Below, piece by piece: positions 18,592 to 28,019 of a stretch of DNA of 64,000 bases. The position numbers and the translations under genes were made by a program. Under the pieces are notes generated by a model. It was not told the origin of the DNA. It worked only from the letters and a program-made list of their open reading frames with translations, and ran no database searches. How positions within the stretch are numbered: position 1 is the first letter of the stretch; each line of letters begins with the position of its first letter. Origin of the DNA: an uncultured Oscillospiraceae bacterium (lineage in GTDB: Bacteria > Bacillota > Clostridia > Oscillospirales > Oscillospiraceae); the NCBI GenBank assembly GCA_944385095.1, contig CALWVS010000004.1:62001-126000 (forward strand). The letters are read 5' to 3'.

Positions 18592-19517
18592 AGCTAGCCT
18601 TTTTATATGCTGGTCAGGGTGCCCAGCATGTGGGTATGGGTCAGGATTTGTATGCACAATACCCCGCCTTTCGCCAGGTTTTGGACAATGCCCCTGTAGA
18701 CTTTGACCTGAAAAAGCTGTCTTTTGAAGGTCCAGAAGAACAGCTCAATGACACCCGCTACACTCAACCCTGTATGGTGGCATTTGCTGCCGGCGTGACC
18801 GCTATTTTGAAAGATGCAGGGATTACACCAGACTATACCGCAGGTCTCAGTCTTGGTGAGTACTCTGCCCTGCACTGTGCTGGTGTTTTGGATGCAGAGA
18901 CTGCCATTTCTCTGGTTGCCTTCCGTGGCGAGGCGATGGCAAAGGCGGTCACTGGTCGCCCCAGTGGAATGGCTGCGGTTTTGAATCTGGACCGTGATAC
19001 TCTGTCACAGGTGTGTCAGCAGGCAAGTGATGCAGGTGTGGTGGAAATCACCAACTACAACTGCCCTGGTCAGCTTGTCATCTCCGGTGATGCTGCTGCT
19101 GTAGAAAAGGCAAGCGAGCTTGCCAAAGAAGCCGGTGCCAAACGGGTGCTGCCTCTGAAGGTCAGCGGTCCTTTCCACACCTCTTTGATGGCTCCAGCCG
19201 GCGATGCTCTGCGGGAGCGTTTTGCCACCGTGAACTTCCATGACATGGAGATTCCCGTTCTCTTTAACTGCCTGGGTGATTTAAAGGGAGAAACAGACAC
19301 CATCCCTGCCCTTTTGGAGCGTCAGGTGCAGTCCAGTGTTTATCTGGAGGACACCATCCGTCGTCTGGCTGAGTTGGGGGTCGACACCGTTGTAGAAATT
19401 GGTCCTGGTCGTGCCCTCTCCGGTTTTGTACGCAAAACGGCAAAAGAAATCAAGTGTTATCCTGTTGAAACAGTTGAGGAACTGACTGCTGCCATTGCAG
19501 CACTGAAAGGAGAGTAA
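18588..19517 (+). CDS. fabD: Malonyl-CoA:ACP transacylase
   Basis: A 309-aa protein with YAGQGAQHVGMG at the N-terminus, the nucleophile in GLSLGEYSAL (~residue 88), and the catalytic-His region VSGPFHTSLMAPA. It loads malonyl groups onto AcpP. I chose the GTG at 18588, which overlaps the preceding stop as GTGA and has GGAGGG 7 bp upstream, over an ATG at 18573. Confidence 0.95.
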   Translation: MKLAFLYAGQGAQHVGMGQDLYAQYPAFRQVLDNAPVDFDLKKLSFEGPEEQLNDTRYTQPCMVAFAAGVTAILKDAGITPDYTAGLSLGEYSALHCAGVLDAETAISLVAFRGEAMAKAVTGRPSGMAAVLNLDRDTLSQVCQQASDAGVVEITNYNCPGQLVISGDAAAVEKASELAKEAGAKRVLPLKVSGPFHTSLMAPAGDALRERFATVNFHDMEIPVLFNCLGDLKGETDTIPALLERQVQSSVYLEDTIRRLAELGVDTVVEIGPGRALSGFVRKTAKEIKCYPVETVEELTAAIAALKGE

Positions 19518-19521
19518 CCAG

Positions 19522-20265
19522 ATGAGTTTACAGGGAAGAAATGCACTTGTCACGGGTGGCAGCCGAGGCATTGGGCGTGCCATCTGTCTGGAACTTGCCA
19601 GACAGGGTGCCAATGTGGCAGTAAACTATGCAGGCAATGCCGCCGCCGCTCAGGAAACTGTGGAAGCCTGTCTGGAGCTGGGTGTACAAGCGATTGCCAT
19701 TCAGGCAGATGTATCCAATGCCGCTGCCTGTGAAGCGATGGTGAAGGAAGTCATCTCCACCTTTGGAAGTCTCCATATTTTGGTCAACAACGCTGGTATC
19801 ACAAAAGATAACATTGCGTTGAGCATTACAGAGGAAGATTTTGATGCTGTAATGAATACCAACCTGAAAGGGGCTTTCCTGTGCTGCAAGGCAGTCTATC
19901 GCCCCATGATGCGCCAGCGTTATGGTCGCATTATCAATTTAAGCAGCGTGGTTGGTCTGCGTGGCAATGCAGGACAGGCAAACTATGCTGCCAGTAAGGC
20001 TGGCTTGATTGGTCTGACCAAATCTCTTGCCAAAGAGCTGGCAAGCCGCAAAGTCACCGTCAATGCGGTTGCCCCCGGCTTTATTGATACTGATATGACA
20101 GCTGTACTGTCTGAACAGGCAAAAACTGCTCTCCTAGAGTCCATTCCTATGGCACGCCTTGGAGCTGCGGAGGACATTGCCCATACAGTGGCATTTTTTG
20201 CCTCTGAGGAGGCTGCCTACATCACAGGTCAGGTGCTGTGCGTAGACGGTGGAATGGCAATCTGA
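19522..20265 (+). CDS. fabG: 3-oxoacyl-ACP reductase
   Basis: A 247-aa short-chain dehydrogenase: the TGGSRGIGRA cofactor loop, NNAG, the active-site Ser in NLSSVVG and the YAASKAGLIGLTKS Tyr/Lys pair (~152-156). It reduces beta-ketoacyl-ACP with NADPH. It is 4 bp after fabD. Confidence 0.96.
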   Translation: MSLQGRNALVTGGSRGIGRAICLELARQGANVAVNYAGNAAAAQETVEACLELGVQAIAIQADVSNAAACEAMVKEVISTFGSLHILVNNAGITKDNIALSITEEDFDAVMNTNLKGAFLCCKAVYRPMMRQRYGRIINLSSVVGLRGNAGQANYAASKAGLIGLTKSLAKELASRKVTVNAVAPGFIDTDMTAVLSEQAKTALLESIPMARLGAAEDIAHTVAFFASEEAAYITGQVLCVDGGMAI

Positions 20266-20286
20266 GACAGAAAGGATGGAACCACA

Positions 20287-21528
20287 ATGGAGAAAAGACG
20301 TGTTGTAGTCACTGGTATGGGTGCTGTCACCCCACTGGGACTTACCGTATCTGAAACCTGGGAGGCAGCCAAAGCTGGTCAGTGTGGCATTGCCCCCATT
20401 ACCCATTATGATTGCAGCGAACAAAAAGTAAAGTTGGCTGCTGAGGTCAAAAACTTCAATCCCTCTGCTGTACTGGATAAAAAAGAGGCTCGCCGTATGG
20501 ACCGCTTCACTCAGTTTGCTGTTGCTGCCGCTGCTGAGGCCATGGAGCAGAGCGGTCTCAATTTGGAGCAGGAAAACACCGCCCGTATCGGAGTGTGTGT
20601 CTCCAGTGGCATTGGTGGTATTGAGACCATTCAATCCACTTGTGCCTCTGGTGTCAGCCGAGGCTTTGACAAAGTATCCCCATTTTTCATCCCCATGGCA
20701 ATCACCAATCTGGCAGCAGGACATATTGCCATCCGCTTTGGGCTGCATGGTATGTGTATCTGCCCTGTGGCAGCCTGTGCAGGCGGCAGTAACGCAGTAG
20801 GTGACGCATTCCGCCACATTCGGGATGGCTATGCCGAAGTGATGGTAGCAGGTGGTGCGGAGGCCTCTATCACCCCTCTTGCGATGGGTGGCTTCACCTC
20901 CATGAGTGCTCTTACCACTGCCGATGACCCCACCCGTGCTTCCATTCCCTTTGATGCAGAGCGCAGCGGCTTTGTGATGGGTGAAGGCGCAGCCATTTTG
21001 GTTCTGGAAGAACTGGAACACGCCAAAGCACGCAATGCCCAGATTTTCGGTGAAGTCATTGGCTACGGTTCTACCTGTGATGCCTATCATATCACCGCTC
21101 CTGACCCCAATGGAATTTGGAGTGCTGCCTGCATGGAACAGGCACTTGCAGATGCTGGTATCACCCCAGAACAGGTGGACTATATCAATGCCCACGGCAC
21201 ATCCACTCCCCTGAACGACAGCGGAGAAACTGCCGCCATCCATAAAGTGTTTGGAGAACATGCACAGAAGCTGATGGTCAGCTCTACCAAATCCATGACA
21301 GGGCATCTGCTGGGCGCAAGTGGTGCTGTGGAAGCAGTGTTCAGCATTCTTGCACTCAAGGATGGCTTTGTCCCTGCTACCATCCACTATCAGGTGCCTG
21401 ACCCTGCCTGTGACTTGGATATTGTACCCAACGAGGGTCGTCAGGCTGACATTCGTTATGCAATTTCTGATTCTCTGGGCTTTGGTGGACACAACACCTG
21501 CCTTGTATTCCAGAAGTGGGAGGGTTAA
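20287..21528 (+). CDS. fabF: Beta-ketoacyl-ACP synthase II
   Basis: A 413-aa thiolase-fold elongating condensing enzyme. Catalytic residues are Cys in VAACAGGSNAVG (~residue 163), His in NAHGTSTPLND (~303) and His in KSMTGHLLGASGAVEA (~340). It elongates acyl-ACP with malonyl-ACP. A large antisense open frame (20134-21873) runs opposite this gene and is not considered real. Confidence 0.96.
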   Translation: MEKRRVVVTGMGAVTPLGLTVSETWEAAKAGQCGIAPITHYDCSEQKVKLAAEVKNFNPSAVLDKKEARRMDRFTQFAVAAAAEAMEQSGLNLEQENTARIGVCVSSGIGGIETIQSTCASGVSRGFDKVSPFFIPMAITNLAAGHIAIRFGLHGMCICPVAACAGGSNAVGDAFRHIRDGYAEVMVAGGAEASITPLAMGGFTSMSALTTADDPTRASIPFDAERSGFVMGEGAAILVLEELEHAKARNAQIFGEVIGYGSTCDAYHITAPDPNGIWSAACMEQALADAGITPEQVDYINAHGTSTPLNDSGETAAIHKVFGEHAQKLMVSSTKSMTGHLLGASGAVEAVFSILALKDGFVPATIHYQVPDPACDLDIVPNEGRQADIRYAISDSLGFGGHNTCLVFQKWEG

Positions 21529-21531
21529 GAC

Positions 21532-21957
21532 ATGGAATTGAACATTCAGGAAATCATGGAAATTCTGCCCCACCGCCCTCCTTTCCTGCTGGTGGATAAG
21601 ATTACAGAATGTGAACCTGGCGTAAAGGCTTCCGGTATCAAATGTGTGACCATGAATGAGCCATTCTTTGTTGGGCATTTCCCCGGAAAACCCATTATGC
21701 CTGGTGTACTCATCATTGAGGCACTGGCACAGACTGGTGCAGTGGCTGCTCTGTCTCTGCCTGAGAATAAGGGAAAGCTGGCTATTTTTGGTGGTGTGAA
21801 GAATGCCCGTTTTAAACAGCCTGTGGTACCCGGCGATGTGCTGGAGCTGTCCTGTGAGTTGGTAGAACAGCATGGTCCCATTGGGTATGGAAAAGCAGTT
21901 GCCAAGGTAGATGGAAAAATTGCTGCCCGATGTGAAATTACCTTTGTCATTCAGTAA
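21532..21957 (+). CDS. fabZ: 3-hydroxyacyl-ACP dehydratase FabZ
   Basis: A 141-aa hot-dog protein with the catalytic His in [13 protein letters not shown] and Glu in [11 protein letters not shown]. It dehydrates 3-hydroxyacyl-ACP. It begins 3 bp after fabF and is the last enzyme gene of the operon. Confidence 0.96.
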   Translation: MELNIQEIMEILPHRPPFLLVDKITECEPGVKASGIKCVTMNEPFFVGHFPGKPIMPGVLIIEALAQTGAVAALSLPENKGKLAIFGGVKNARFKQPVVPGDVLELSCELVEQHGPIGYGKAVAKVDGKIAARCEITFVIQ

Positions 21958-22021
21958 GACATTCTCCTGCCATACCTCTTATCTCCTTTGAGTATGATTA
22001 TTTTACAGGAGGAACTGTGCC

Positions 22022-22489
22022 ATGCTGGATGAGGCATTTGACCGCGTGTATACAAAATTTAAGCTTCACTTCTATCGTTCGGTTTTCTCCCGCTTCCAAC
22101 AGCGGGAAGCCAGCTTAACCACTGTAGAAACCTTCTGCATGGAAATCATCAATGCACTTGGTCGTCCCACCATCAATGAATTTTCCAGTTTTGTCAATAT
22201 CTCTCCCCCCAATGCTGCCTATAAAATCAACAATCTGATTCAAAAAGGCTATGTGGTCAAGGAGCAATCTCCGGATGACAAGCGGGAATATCATCTTTCA
22301 GTGACACAGAAATATGTGGATTACTACAACATCAGTTATCGCTATCTGTCTACTGTCATGGAACGTATCAAGGAACGCTTCCCTGCTGAGGATGTGGAAA
22401 AGCTGGAGGAGATGCTGGACATTATTTCTACAGAACTTATGCCAGAGTTACATCTACCTGATTTACCTTCCCCCACCACCAAGCTATAA
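22022..22489 (+). CDS. MarR-family regulator, candidate FabT-like fatty-acid repressor
   Basis: A 155-aa winged-helix protein: the helix-turn-helix at INEFSSFVNISPPNAAYKIN and the wing at KEQSPDDKREYHLSVTQ (the DxR..L pattern of MarR proteins). It lies 64 bp after fabZ behind ACAGGAGG. A MarR gene linked to fab genes recalls FabT of lactic acid bacteria, although FabT usually lies at the operon front. The palindrome at 11810-11835 is a likely target. The ligand would be acyl-ACP or another lipid signal, which is inference. Confidence 0.85.
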   Translation: MLDEAFDRVYTKFKLHFYRSVFSRFQQREASLTTVETFCMEIINALGRPTINEFSSFVNISPPNAAYKINNLIQKGYVVKEQSPDDKREYHLSVTQKYVDYYNISYRYLSTVMERIKERFPAEDVEKLEEMLDIISTELMPELHLPDLPSPTTKL

Positions 22490-22495
22490 TGCAGT

Positions 22496-22533
22496 ACTGC
22501 ACTTGCCTGAATGGGCAGGTGCAGTTTCTTTTT
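22496..22533 (+). terminator. Terminator of the acc-fab operon
   Basis: A 12-bp stem with one G-U pair (22496-22507 with 22514-22525) and a 6-nt loop, followed by TTCTTTTTT. It starts 7 bp after the MarR stop. Confidence 0.85.
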
Positions 22534-22580
22534 TGACGTTTGGGTAAAAGATTATTTCCCTTTCCATCTGGTTTTCTCTC

Positions 22581-22609
22581 TTGTCTCCCCTGCCATTCTG
22601 TAGTATGCT
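22581..22609 (+). promoter_or_regulatory. Candidate promoter of the FHA-FtsW/PBP operon
   Basis: TTGTCT (22581-22586), a 17-bp spacer and TATGCT (22604-22609), 43 bp ahead of the TTG start. Confidence 0.45.
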
Positions 22610-22651
22610 ATAACGTATTCCATTGGATTTGTCAGAAAGGAGGATGTTCTC

Positions 22652-24442
22652 TTGTCTCAATACATTGACCTCATCCGTACAGTTTTGGTAAAGGTACGTG
22701 ATATTCCTATGAATCACGCCACGTTCTACGCCTGTTTTACCCTTGCACTGCGGATTCTATTGCCCCTGCTGGCTCTCCTGTTGCTCATTCGTATGATTTA
22801 TGGGCTTGTCAAAGCCAGTCCCAAACCGGAGCTATGGGGTTATCTCTCCCTGCCCAACGGTGCTTGTGAGCCTCTAACCCACTGGGAAAATATCATAGGG
22901 CGCAGTGATACCTGTGATATTTTACTCAATTACCCAGTTGTGTCTCGCCAACACGCTGCCATTTTACATTCTGAAGAAGATCGCTGGATGGTCCATGACC
23001 TTGGTTCCAAAAGTGGTACCTTTGTCAATGGAACAGCAGTGGAATCCGGTGGTTCTTCTGCCACCTATGGTGATGTCATTCGTCTGGGTGGTGTGGATAC
23101 TGTTCTATTGCCTGTGCCAGACCACGAAGTAGAAAACCAGAAACAACAGTCTGTGAAACCTGTTTCCCCCTGGCTCTCTCTCCTTCTGTTAAGTCTGTTT
23201 CAGGGCTTTACCGCACTGCAATTTTTTATGTCTGTAGAAAAGGAATACATCATTCTCGTTCCTGGTGCCTTTGTGTGTCTGTCCCTTGTGATGTGGGTCT
23301 ATTCTCTCTCATTGCGCATGGCAGGACGTACTGGTTTTGAAGTGGAAACTGTGGCTTTTTTTCTCTCTACTCTGTCTCTGGCTATCACCGCTTCCTCTGC
23401 TCCGTCTGCCGTATTCAAACAGTGGTGTTCCATTGTACTTGGAATTTTCGCCTTTCTGATTTTGGGGCTGTTTCTCCGTGATATCAGGAGGGTACAAAAA
23501 ATCCGGTGGCTGATGGCAGCTGGTGCCATTGGTCTGCTGTCTCTCTCGTTGGTGGCTGGAACGGTGAAATATGGTGCTGCCAACTGGGTCAGTATTGCAG
23601 GTTTTTCCATCCAACCATCTGAACTTGCCAAAATCTGTTACATCTTTGCCGGCTCTGCCACATTGGAGCGACTATTTCATAGACGCAATTTGGGGCTTTT
23701 CATGGTTCTCACCGGTCTCTGTCTCGGCTGTCTGGCTCTCATGAGTGACTTTGGTACTGCTGCTATTTTCTTTGCTACATTCCTTGTCATTGCTTATCTG
23801 CGTTCTGGTGACTACACCACGCTTGCTCTTGTGTGTGGCGGCTGTGTGTTTGCCGGGCTTGTGTTGGTCAGTGTCAAACCCTATATTCTCCGGCGATTTG
23901 CTGCTTGGGGTCATGTGTGGGAACAGGCATCGGATGGTGGATACCAACAGACTCGCACCATGTCCGCCGCTGCCTCTGGTGGGCTGATTGGAGTTGGTCC
24001 CGGAGAAGGCTGGCTGCACAATCTGGGGGCTGCGGATACTGACCTTGTATTTGGAATGCTGTGTGAGGAGTGGGGTCTGTTGATTGCATTGCTGGCGGTA
24101 GCATGTATTGTGGCACTTGCTATTTTTGCAGTGCGGTGCTGTCATGCCAGCCGTTCCAGTTTCTATGCCATTTCCGCCTGTGCTGCCACCAGTTTACTGG
24201 TGGTACAGACCATGCTGAATGTACTGGGTTCTGTAGATATTCTCCCTTTGACTGGTGTAACCTTCCCCTTTGTCTCCAACGGTGGCTCCTCTATGCTTGC
24301 CTCATGGGGGCTGATGGCATTTGTAAAGGCGGCTGATACCAGAACCAACGCCAGCTTTGCAAATATCACACAAAAATCCCATGAAACCAAATGGTTAGGA
24401 AATCTCATGACACAGGAGGCAGAAGAACATGAAAAAAATTGA
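22652..24442 (+). CDS. FHA domain-FtsW/RodA/SpoVE fusion, SEDS glycosyltransferase
   Basis: A 596-aa protein. An N-terminal membrane helix (~28-52) is followed by a forkhead-associated domain (IIGRSDTCDILL, VSRQHAA, LGSKSGTFVNG; ~80-145) and then a ~10-helix SEDS domain. SEDS motifs are YGAANWVSIAGFSIQPSELA, LMSDFGTAAIFF and TFPFVSNGGSSML. It should polymerise lipid II, with its activity or placement tuned by a phosphothreonine partner of the FHA domain. The TTG start has AAGGAGG 8 bp upstream. It overlaps the downstream PBP gene by 14 bp, a SEDS-bPBP pair. Confidence 0.9.
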   Translation: MSQYIDLIRTVLVKVRDIPMNHATFYACFTLALRILLPLLALLLLIRMIYGLVKASPKPELWGYLSLPNGACEPLTHWENIIGRSDTCDILLNYPVVSRQHAAILHSEEDRWMVHDLGSKSGTFVNGTAVESGGSSATYGDVIRLGGVDTVLLPVPDHEVENQKQQSVKPVSPWLSLLLLSLFQGFTALQFFMSVEKEYIILVPGAFVCLSLVMWVYSLSLRMAGRTGFEVETVAFFLSTLSLAITASSAPSAVFKQWCSIVLGIFAFLILGLFLRDIRRVQKIRWLMAAGAIGLLSLSLVAGTVKYGAANWVSIAGFSIQPSELAKICYIFAGSATLERLFHRRNLGLFMVLTGLCLGCLALMSDFGTAAIFFATFLVIAYLRSGDYTTLALVCGGCVFAGLVLVSVKPYILRRFAAWGHVWEQASDGGYQQTRTMSAAASGGLIGVGPGEGWLHNLGAADTDLVFGMLCEEWGLLIALLAVACIVALAIFAVRCCHASRSSFYAISACAATSLLVVQTMLNVLGSVDILPLTGVTFPFVSNGGSSMLASWGLMAFVKAADTRTNASFANITQKSHETKWLGNLMTQEAEEHEKN

Positions 24443-25799
24443 ACGCAGGACTCTAGTCTGCCTCATTTTGGCAGGTATGCTTACTTTGGGCACACTTCTA
24501 TTTGTGGTACACCTGCTGCTGTATGGTGGAGACTGGGTCTCTTTTGCTGCAAACCGCCATCTCTACTCCTCCTCTGGGCAACTGTCTGTGGGCAGAATTT
24601 TAGATCGGGATGGAGATATTCTCTCATGGGTAGATGACGCAGGAACACGGCACTACTATGAAAATTCCATTGTGCGTACCGCTACTCTCCATGCTGTTGG
24701 TGACCCTGCCGGAGCCATTGGAACCAGTGCCCTTGTGGCATTCGCCGACCAGCTATCAGGCTATAATATTCTCACTGGTGCTGACCAGCTTTTTGGAAAT
24801 GGCAATGACCTGTATCTCACGTTAGATGCCCGTCTCAACTACATCGCCTATCAGGGATTGAACGGTCATAACGGGGCAGTGGGTGTCTACAACTACAAAA
24901 CTGGGGAAATTTTGTGTATGGTATCTGCCCCCAGCTTTGACCCAGCCAACCCTCCCTCTGATATTGAGGAAAATCCAGCCTACAATGGTGTCTATCTCAA
25001 CCGCTTTCTCTCCAGTACCTTTCCCCCCGGCTCCGTCATGAAAACCATCACATTGACCGCCGCTCTGGAACAGCTTCCAGACCTTTCTGAGCGCACCTTT
25101 ACCTGTACTGGCTCCACTCAGGTGGGAGAAGAACAGATTACCTGTCCCTATGCCCACGGCACAATGGATATCAACGGTGCCTTGGTACAATCATGCAATG
25201 GTGTCTTTGCCCAACTGTCCACAGAACTGGGATCAGACACTTTGTTGAAGTACATTGAAAAAGCTGGGCTTCTGAATTCCTACTCTGTGAATGGAATTTC
25301 CACCACCAAAGGTACCTTTGATTTGTCCACTGCCACCACAGGGCAGTTAGGATGGGCTGGTGTGGGACAATATAAGGATTTAGCCAACCCCTGTTCCCTT
25401 ATGGTTTGGATGGGTGCCATTGCCAATGGTGGAAAAGCTGCTGTGCCCTCCCTCATTCTGGATGTACAGGACCACAACCCTCTCCCTTACATCCATTTTT
25501 CCAAAAAAACAAACACTCTGATTTCCAAAACCACTGCCCAAACTTTATCTGATATGATGGCACAGGCAGTGGCAGAAAATTATGGGGCTGGTCGCTTTCC
25601 CAATATGGACATCTGTGCAAAGTCTGGAACCGCTGAGGTGGGCAATGGAAAAGCCCCCACTGCATGGTTTTCCGGTTTTCTACGCAATGAAGATGCCCCC
25701 TATGCCTTTGTGGTGATGGTAGAAGAAGGGGGCAGCGGTGCCCAAACCGCTGGAACTGTTGCCTCCAAGGTATTGGACGCTTTGGTCAATGGGTACTAA
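24429..25799 (+). CDS. Class B-type penicillin-binding protein (transpeptidase)
   Basis: A 456-aa protein with an N-terminal membrane anchor (~8-30). Transpeptidase motifs are the SxxK in PPGSVMKTIT (~residue 205), SxN-like SCN in VQSCNGVFAQ (~257) and KSGT in CAKSGTAEVG (~398). It is short for class B, with a reduced dimerisation domain, resembling PbpA-type partners of RodA/FtsW in Clostridia and Actinobacteria. It should cross-link the glycan made by the overlapping SEDS gene. Confidence 0.92.
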   Translation: MKKIERRTLVCLILAGMLTLGTLLFVVHLLLYGGDWVSFAANRHLYSSSGQLSVGRILDRDGDILSWVDDAGTRHYYENSIVRTATLHAVGDPAGAIGTSALVAFADQLSGYNILTGADQLFGNGNDLYLTLDARLNYIAYQGLNGHNGAVGVYNYKTGEILCMVSAPSFDPANPPSDIEENPAYNGVYLNRFLSSTFPPGSVMKTITLTAALEQLPDLSERTFTCTGSTQVGEEQITCPYAHGTMDINGALVQSCNGVFAQLSTELGSDTLLKYIEKAGLLNSYSVNGISTTKGTFDLSTATTGQLGWAGVGQYKDLANPCSLMVWMGAIANGGKAAVPSLILDVQDHNPLPYIHFSKKTNTLISKTTAQTLSDMMAQAVAENYGAGRFPNMDICAKSGTAEVGNGKAPTAWFSGFLRNEDAPYAFVVMVEEGGSGAQTAGTVASKVLDALVNGY

Positions 25800-25801
25800 A
25801 A

Positions 25802-25829
25802 AGAGCGGTGGCATATTGTCCACCGCTCT
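25802..25829 (-). terminator. Terminator between the PBP and amylase genes
   Basis: A 10-bp perfect stem (25802-25811 with 25820-25829) and 8-nt loop. The T run is on the minus-strand side, so it mainly serves the amylase transcript. Confidence 0.7.
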
Positions 25830-25834
25830 CCATC

Positions 25835-27148
25835 TTATCGCTCCATTTTCCAGAAAAATGCACTGTAGGGAGGCAATTCACTGCCGCCACCAAAGTCATG
25901 TTTTTCTCCGGTAATCAAGTCCCATGCAAGCCCACAGCCTGCATCAAAGTGGGCAACATAGGGCTGATTTTCTGCATTGATGGCAACCAGAACCCGCTCA
26001 CTGTCTGTTTTCCGCTCAAAAATCATCTGCTTATTGGTAAGCATTACATTGCGATAACTGCCATAACACAGTGCCTCACTGTTCTTTTTTGCCTCTGCCA
26101 GCTTGGAAATCCAGTCTGTCAGTTGGTTCCATTTGGGCAATTCCAATGCTGGACGCAGTCCATCATCGCTGTTGTTGCTCCGCTCCCCCTGTATACCCCA
26201 CTCACTGCCATAGTAGATGGCTGGTGTTCCAGGCATACCAAACATCAGGGCATATGCTGGATACAGATGGTTCTTGTCTGTGAGCTGGGAGGCAATCCGG
26301 TTCACATCATGGTTATCCAAGAAAGACAGCAGATGTGCCCCTTTGTACAAAGTCCAAGGTTCTGGTCCAAACTGGCGGGCAAGGCTATGCCCAATTTCAA
26401 ACAGATTCATAGAGTTAAAGGAGGACCACAAACCTTTATAACACTCATAGTTGGTAACAGAGTGGCACAACTCCTGCCCCATCCAGCGGTTATAATCCCC
26501 ATGCAATGTTTCACCCATCAGTACAAAATCGGGCTTGACTGTCTGGGTAAATGACCGCAATTCCTTCAAATATTCTGGGGGTAAACAGTAAGCCACATCC
26601 AGCCGCAGTCCATCAATGTCAAATTCCTTTACCCAATGGCGGATTGCCTCACAGTGATGATCTTTTACCTGAGGATTCCACACATTCAGCTTTACAAGCT
26701 CATTGTGCCCCTCCCAGTTTTCATACCAAAAACCGTCATTGCGGTCGGTATTCCCACCAAAGTCAATATGAAACCAGTCTTTATAGGGGCTGTCCCACTT
26801 CTTTTCCTGTACATCCCGAAACGCCCAGAAGCCACGCCCCACATGGTTGAATACACCATCCAGCATCACACGCATACCAGCCTCGTGGATTGCCTTGCAC
26901 ACAGTTGCAAAATCTTCATTGGTACCAAGGCGTGGATCTATGGTAAAATAATCTCTGGTATCATAGCCGTGGCGGTCGCTGTCAAAAACGGGGTTGAATA
27001 ATACAGTATCTGCCCCCGTTTTTTTGATGTGCTCCACCCAATCCAACACACGCAGAATACGATGCTCCTGTATCCCATCGTTTTCCTTCGGTGCTCCACA
27101 CATCCCCAATGGATAAATTTGATAGAGAACTGCCTGTTCAAACCACAT
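25835..27148 (-). CDS. GH13 alpha-amylase family glycosidase, cytoplasmic
   Basis: A 437-aa protein without a signal peptide. GH13 regions are DGVFNHVG (region I), DGLRLDVAYCLP (nucleophile Asp), MGETLHGDYNRW (acid/base Glu) and FLDNHDVNRIAS (third carboxylate). It likely degrades maltodextrin or glycogen-derived oligosaccharides; the exact specificity is unreadable. The start at 27148 (MWFEQAVLYQIYPLG) has AAAGGAG 9 bp upstream, so the six additional N-terminal codons of the longer frame are unlikely to be used. No other glycogen genes are adjacent. Confidence 0.92.
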   Translation of the reverse strand: MWFEQAVLYQIYPLGMCGAPKENDGIQEHRILRVLDWVEHIKKTGADTVLFNPVFDSDRHGYDTRDYFTIDPRLGTNEDFATVCKAIHEAGMRVMLDGVFNHVGRGFWAFRDVQEKKWDSPYKDWFHIDFGGNTDRNDGFWYENWEGHNELVKLNVWNPQVKDHHCEAIRHWVKEFDIDGLRLDVAYCLPPEYLKELRSFTQTVKPDFVLMGETLHGDYNRWMGQELCHSVTNYECYKGLWSSFNSMNLFEIGHSLARQFGPEPWTLYKGAHLLSFLDNHDVNRIASQLTDKNHLYPAYALMFGMPGTPAIYYGSEWGIQGERSNNSDDGLRPALELPKWNQLTDWISKLAEAKKNSEALCYGSYRNVMLTNKQMIFERKTDSERVLVAINAENQPYVAHFDAGCGLAWDLITGEKHDFGGGSELPPYSAFFWKMER

Positions 27149-27201
27149 AGGAAACGCTCCTTTCATTTTTCCTGATGTTAAACAACAAAAATACTGTCCC
27201 T

Positions 27202-27230
27202 ATCATACTCCATTTTTTTCATTCCCGCAA
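27202..27230 (-). promoter_or_regulatory. Candidate promoter of the amylase gene
   Basis: On the minus strand, TTGCGG (27225-27230), a 17-bp spacer and TATGAT (27202-27207), overlapping the end of the upstream TauE gene. Confidence 0.35.
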
Positions 27231-27598
27231 GGCTCCTGTTTGGATTTCACAAATAGTTCATGGATTCCTATCAGAATCAAAAAGCCCCCAAACCACTTTC
27301 TCAATATTTCAACTTCCAGCCCTGTGGAAATCCATGCTGCCAGTGCTGCAAACAACAAACCACTGAGAATGGCAGGGAGCAACAGCGGTTTTGCCAGATA
27401 CCCCTGTTTCCAGTGGCTTGGAAGTGCCAGAGCAGCAGCCGGCAAAAAATACAGGAGATTGATGCCCTGTGCCTGATGTTGGTCCACTCCTGCAAATGCA
27501 GTCAGGTATACCAGAAGCAATGTACCACCTCCCACACCGCAGCCGGACAAAATCCCTGTTACTGTTCCAACCACCAGAGGAAGAACCCAGTCTGTCAT
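27203..27598 (-). CDS. TauE/SafE-family membrane protein, half-length subunit B
   Basis: A 131-aa protein of about four hydrophobic helices, with the TauE repeat signature GILSGCGVGGGTLLLVYL near its start and FGGFLILIGIHELF at the end. The TauE/SafE family exports sulfite or organosulfonates. The start at 27598 overlaps the stop of the upstream half by ATGA and has GAGG 8 bp before it; the longer frame lies in the upstream gene. Together with the next gene it would make a full 8-helix transporter as a heterodimer. Confidence 0.82.
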   Translation of the reverse strand: MTDWVLPLVVGTVTGILSGCGVGGGTLLLVYLTAFAGVDQHQAQGINLLYFLPAAALALPSHWKQGYLAKPLLLPAILSGLLFAALAAWISTGLEVEILRKWFGGFLILIGIHELFVKSKQEPCGNEKNGV

Positions 27599-27948
27599 AA
27601 AAAACACCTCACTCCCCCATAGAGCAACAGCAATCCAAACAGCTTGCGCAGCCACACCACATTCATACATTTAAAATATCGTCCTCCCAAAAATCCCCCA
27701 ATACTGCCTCCCACAAGATAGGGCAATGCTGCAACCAGAGAAAGGTCACTTCGCCACAAATAAATTCCGGCAGACAGAACACACAGAGGCAAAATCACCG
27801 CCACTGAGGTCGCGAATGCCTCCCTTTGGCTCAGATGGCACCACTTTGTCAGACAAGGCACCAATACACTGCCGCCACCACCGCCAAAAAACCCATTACA
27901 AAGACCTGCCAATCCACCAGAAATCACCGCTCTCATCCGTTGTCCCAT
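27595..27948 (-). CDS. TauE/SafE-family membrane protein, half-length subunit A
   Basis: A 117-aa protein carrying the first TauE repeat: GGLAGLCNGFFGGGGGSVLV and LPYLVGGSIGGFLGGRYF. The start at 27948 (MGQRMRAV) has GGAGGGA about 7 bp upstream, favoured over the ATG two codons earlier. It overlaps its partner by 4 bp. The substrate is unknown; the ordinary family roles are sulfite or sulfoacetate export. Confidence 0.82.
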   Translation of the reverse strand: MGQRMRAVISGGLAGLCNGFFGGGGGSVLVPCLTKWCHLSQREAFATSVAVILPLCVLSAGIYLWRSDLSLVAALPYLVGGSIGGFLGGRYFKCMNVVWLRKLFGLLLLYGGVRCFL

Positions 27949-28019
27949 ATTCATTCCTCCCTTTCCCTTTAGTGTGGGAGATTTTTTCCAAAATGATACT
28001 TCAATCAGGAGGTTTTTCT

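Noticed and set aside
20134..21873. 579-aa minus-strand open frame opposite fabG/fabF/fabZ
   Set aside because: It is antisense to strongly conserved genes, is rich in His/Cys/Ser of a codon-shadow type and has no domain or RBS.
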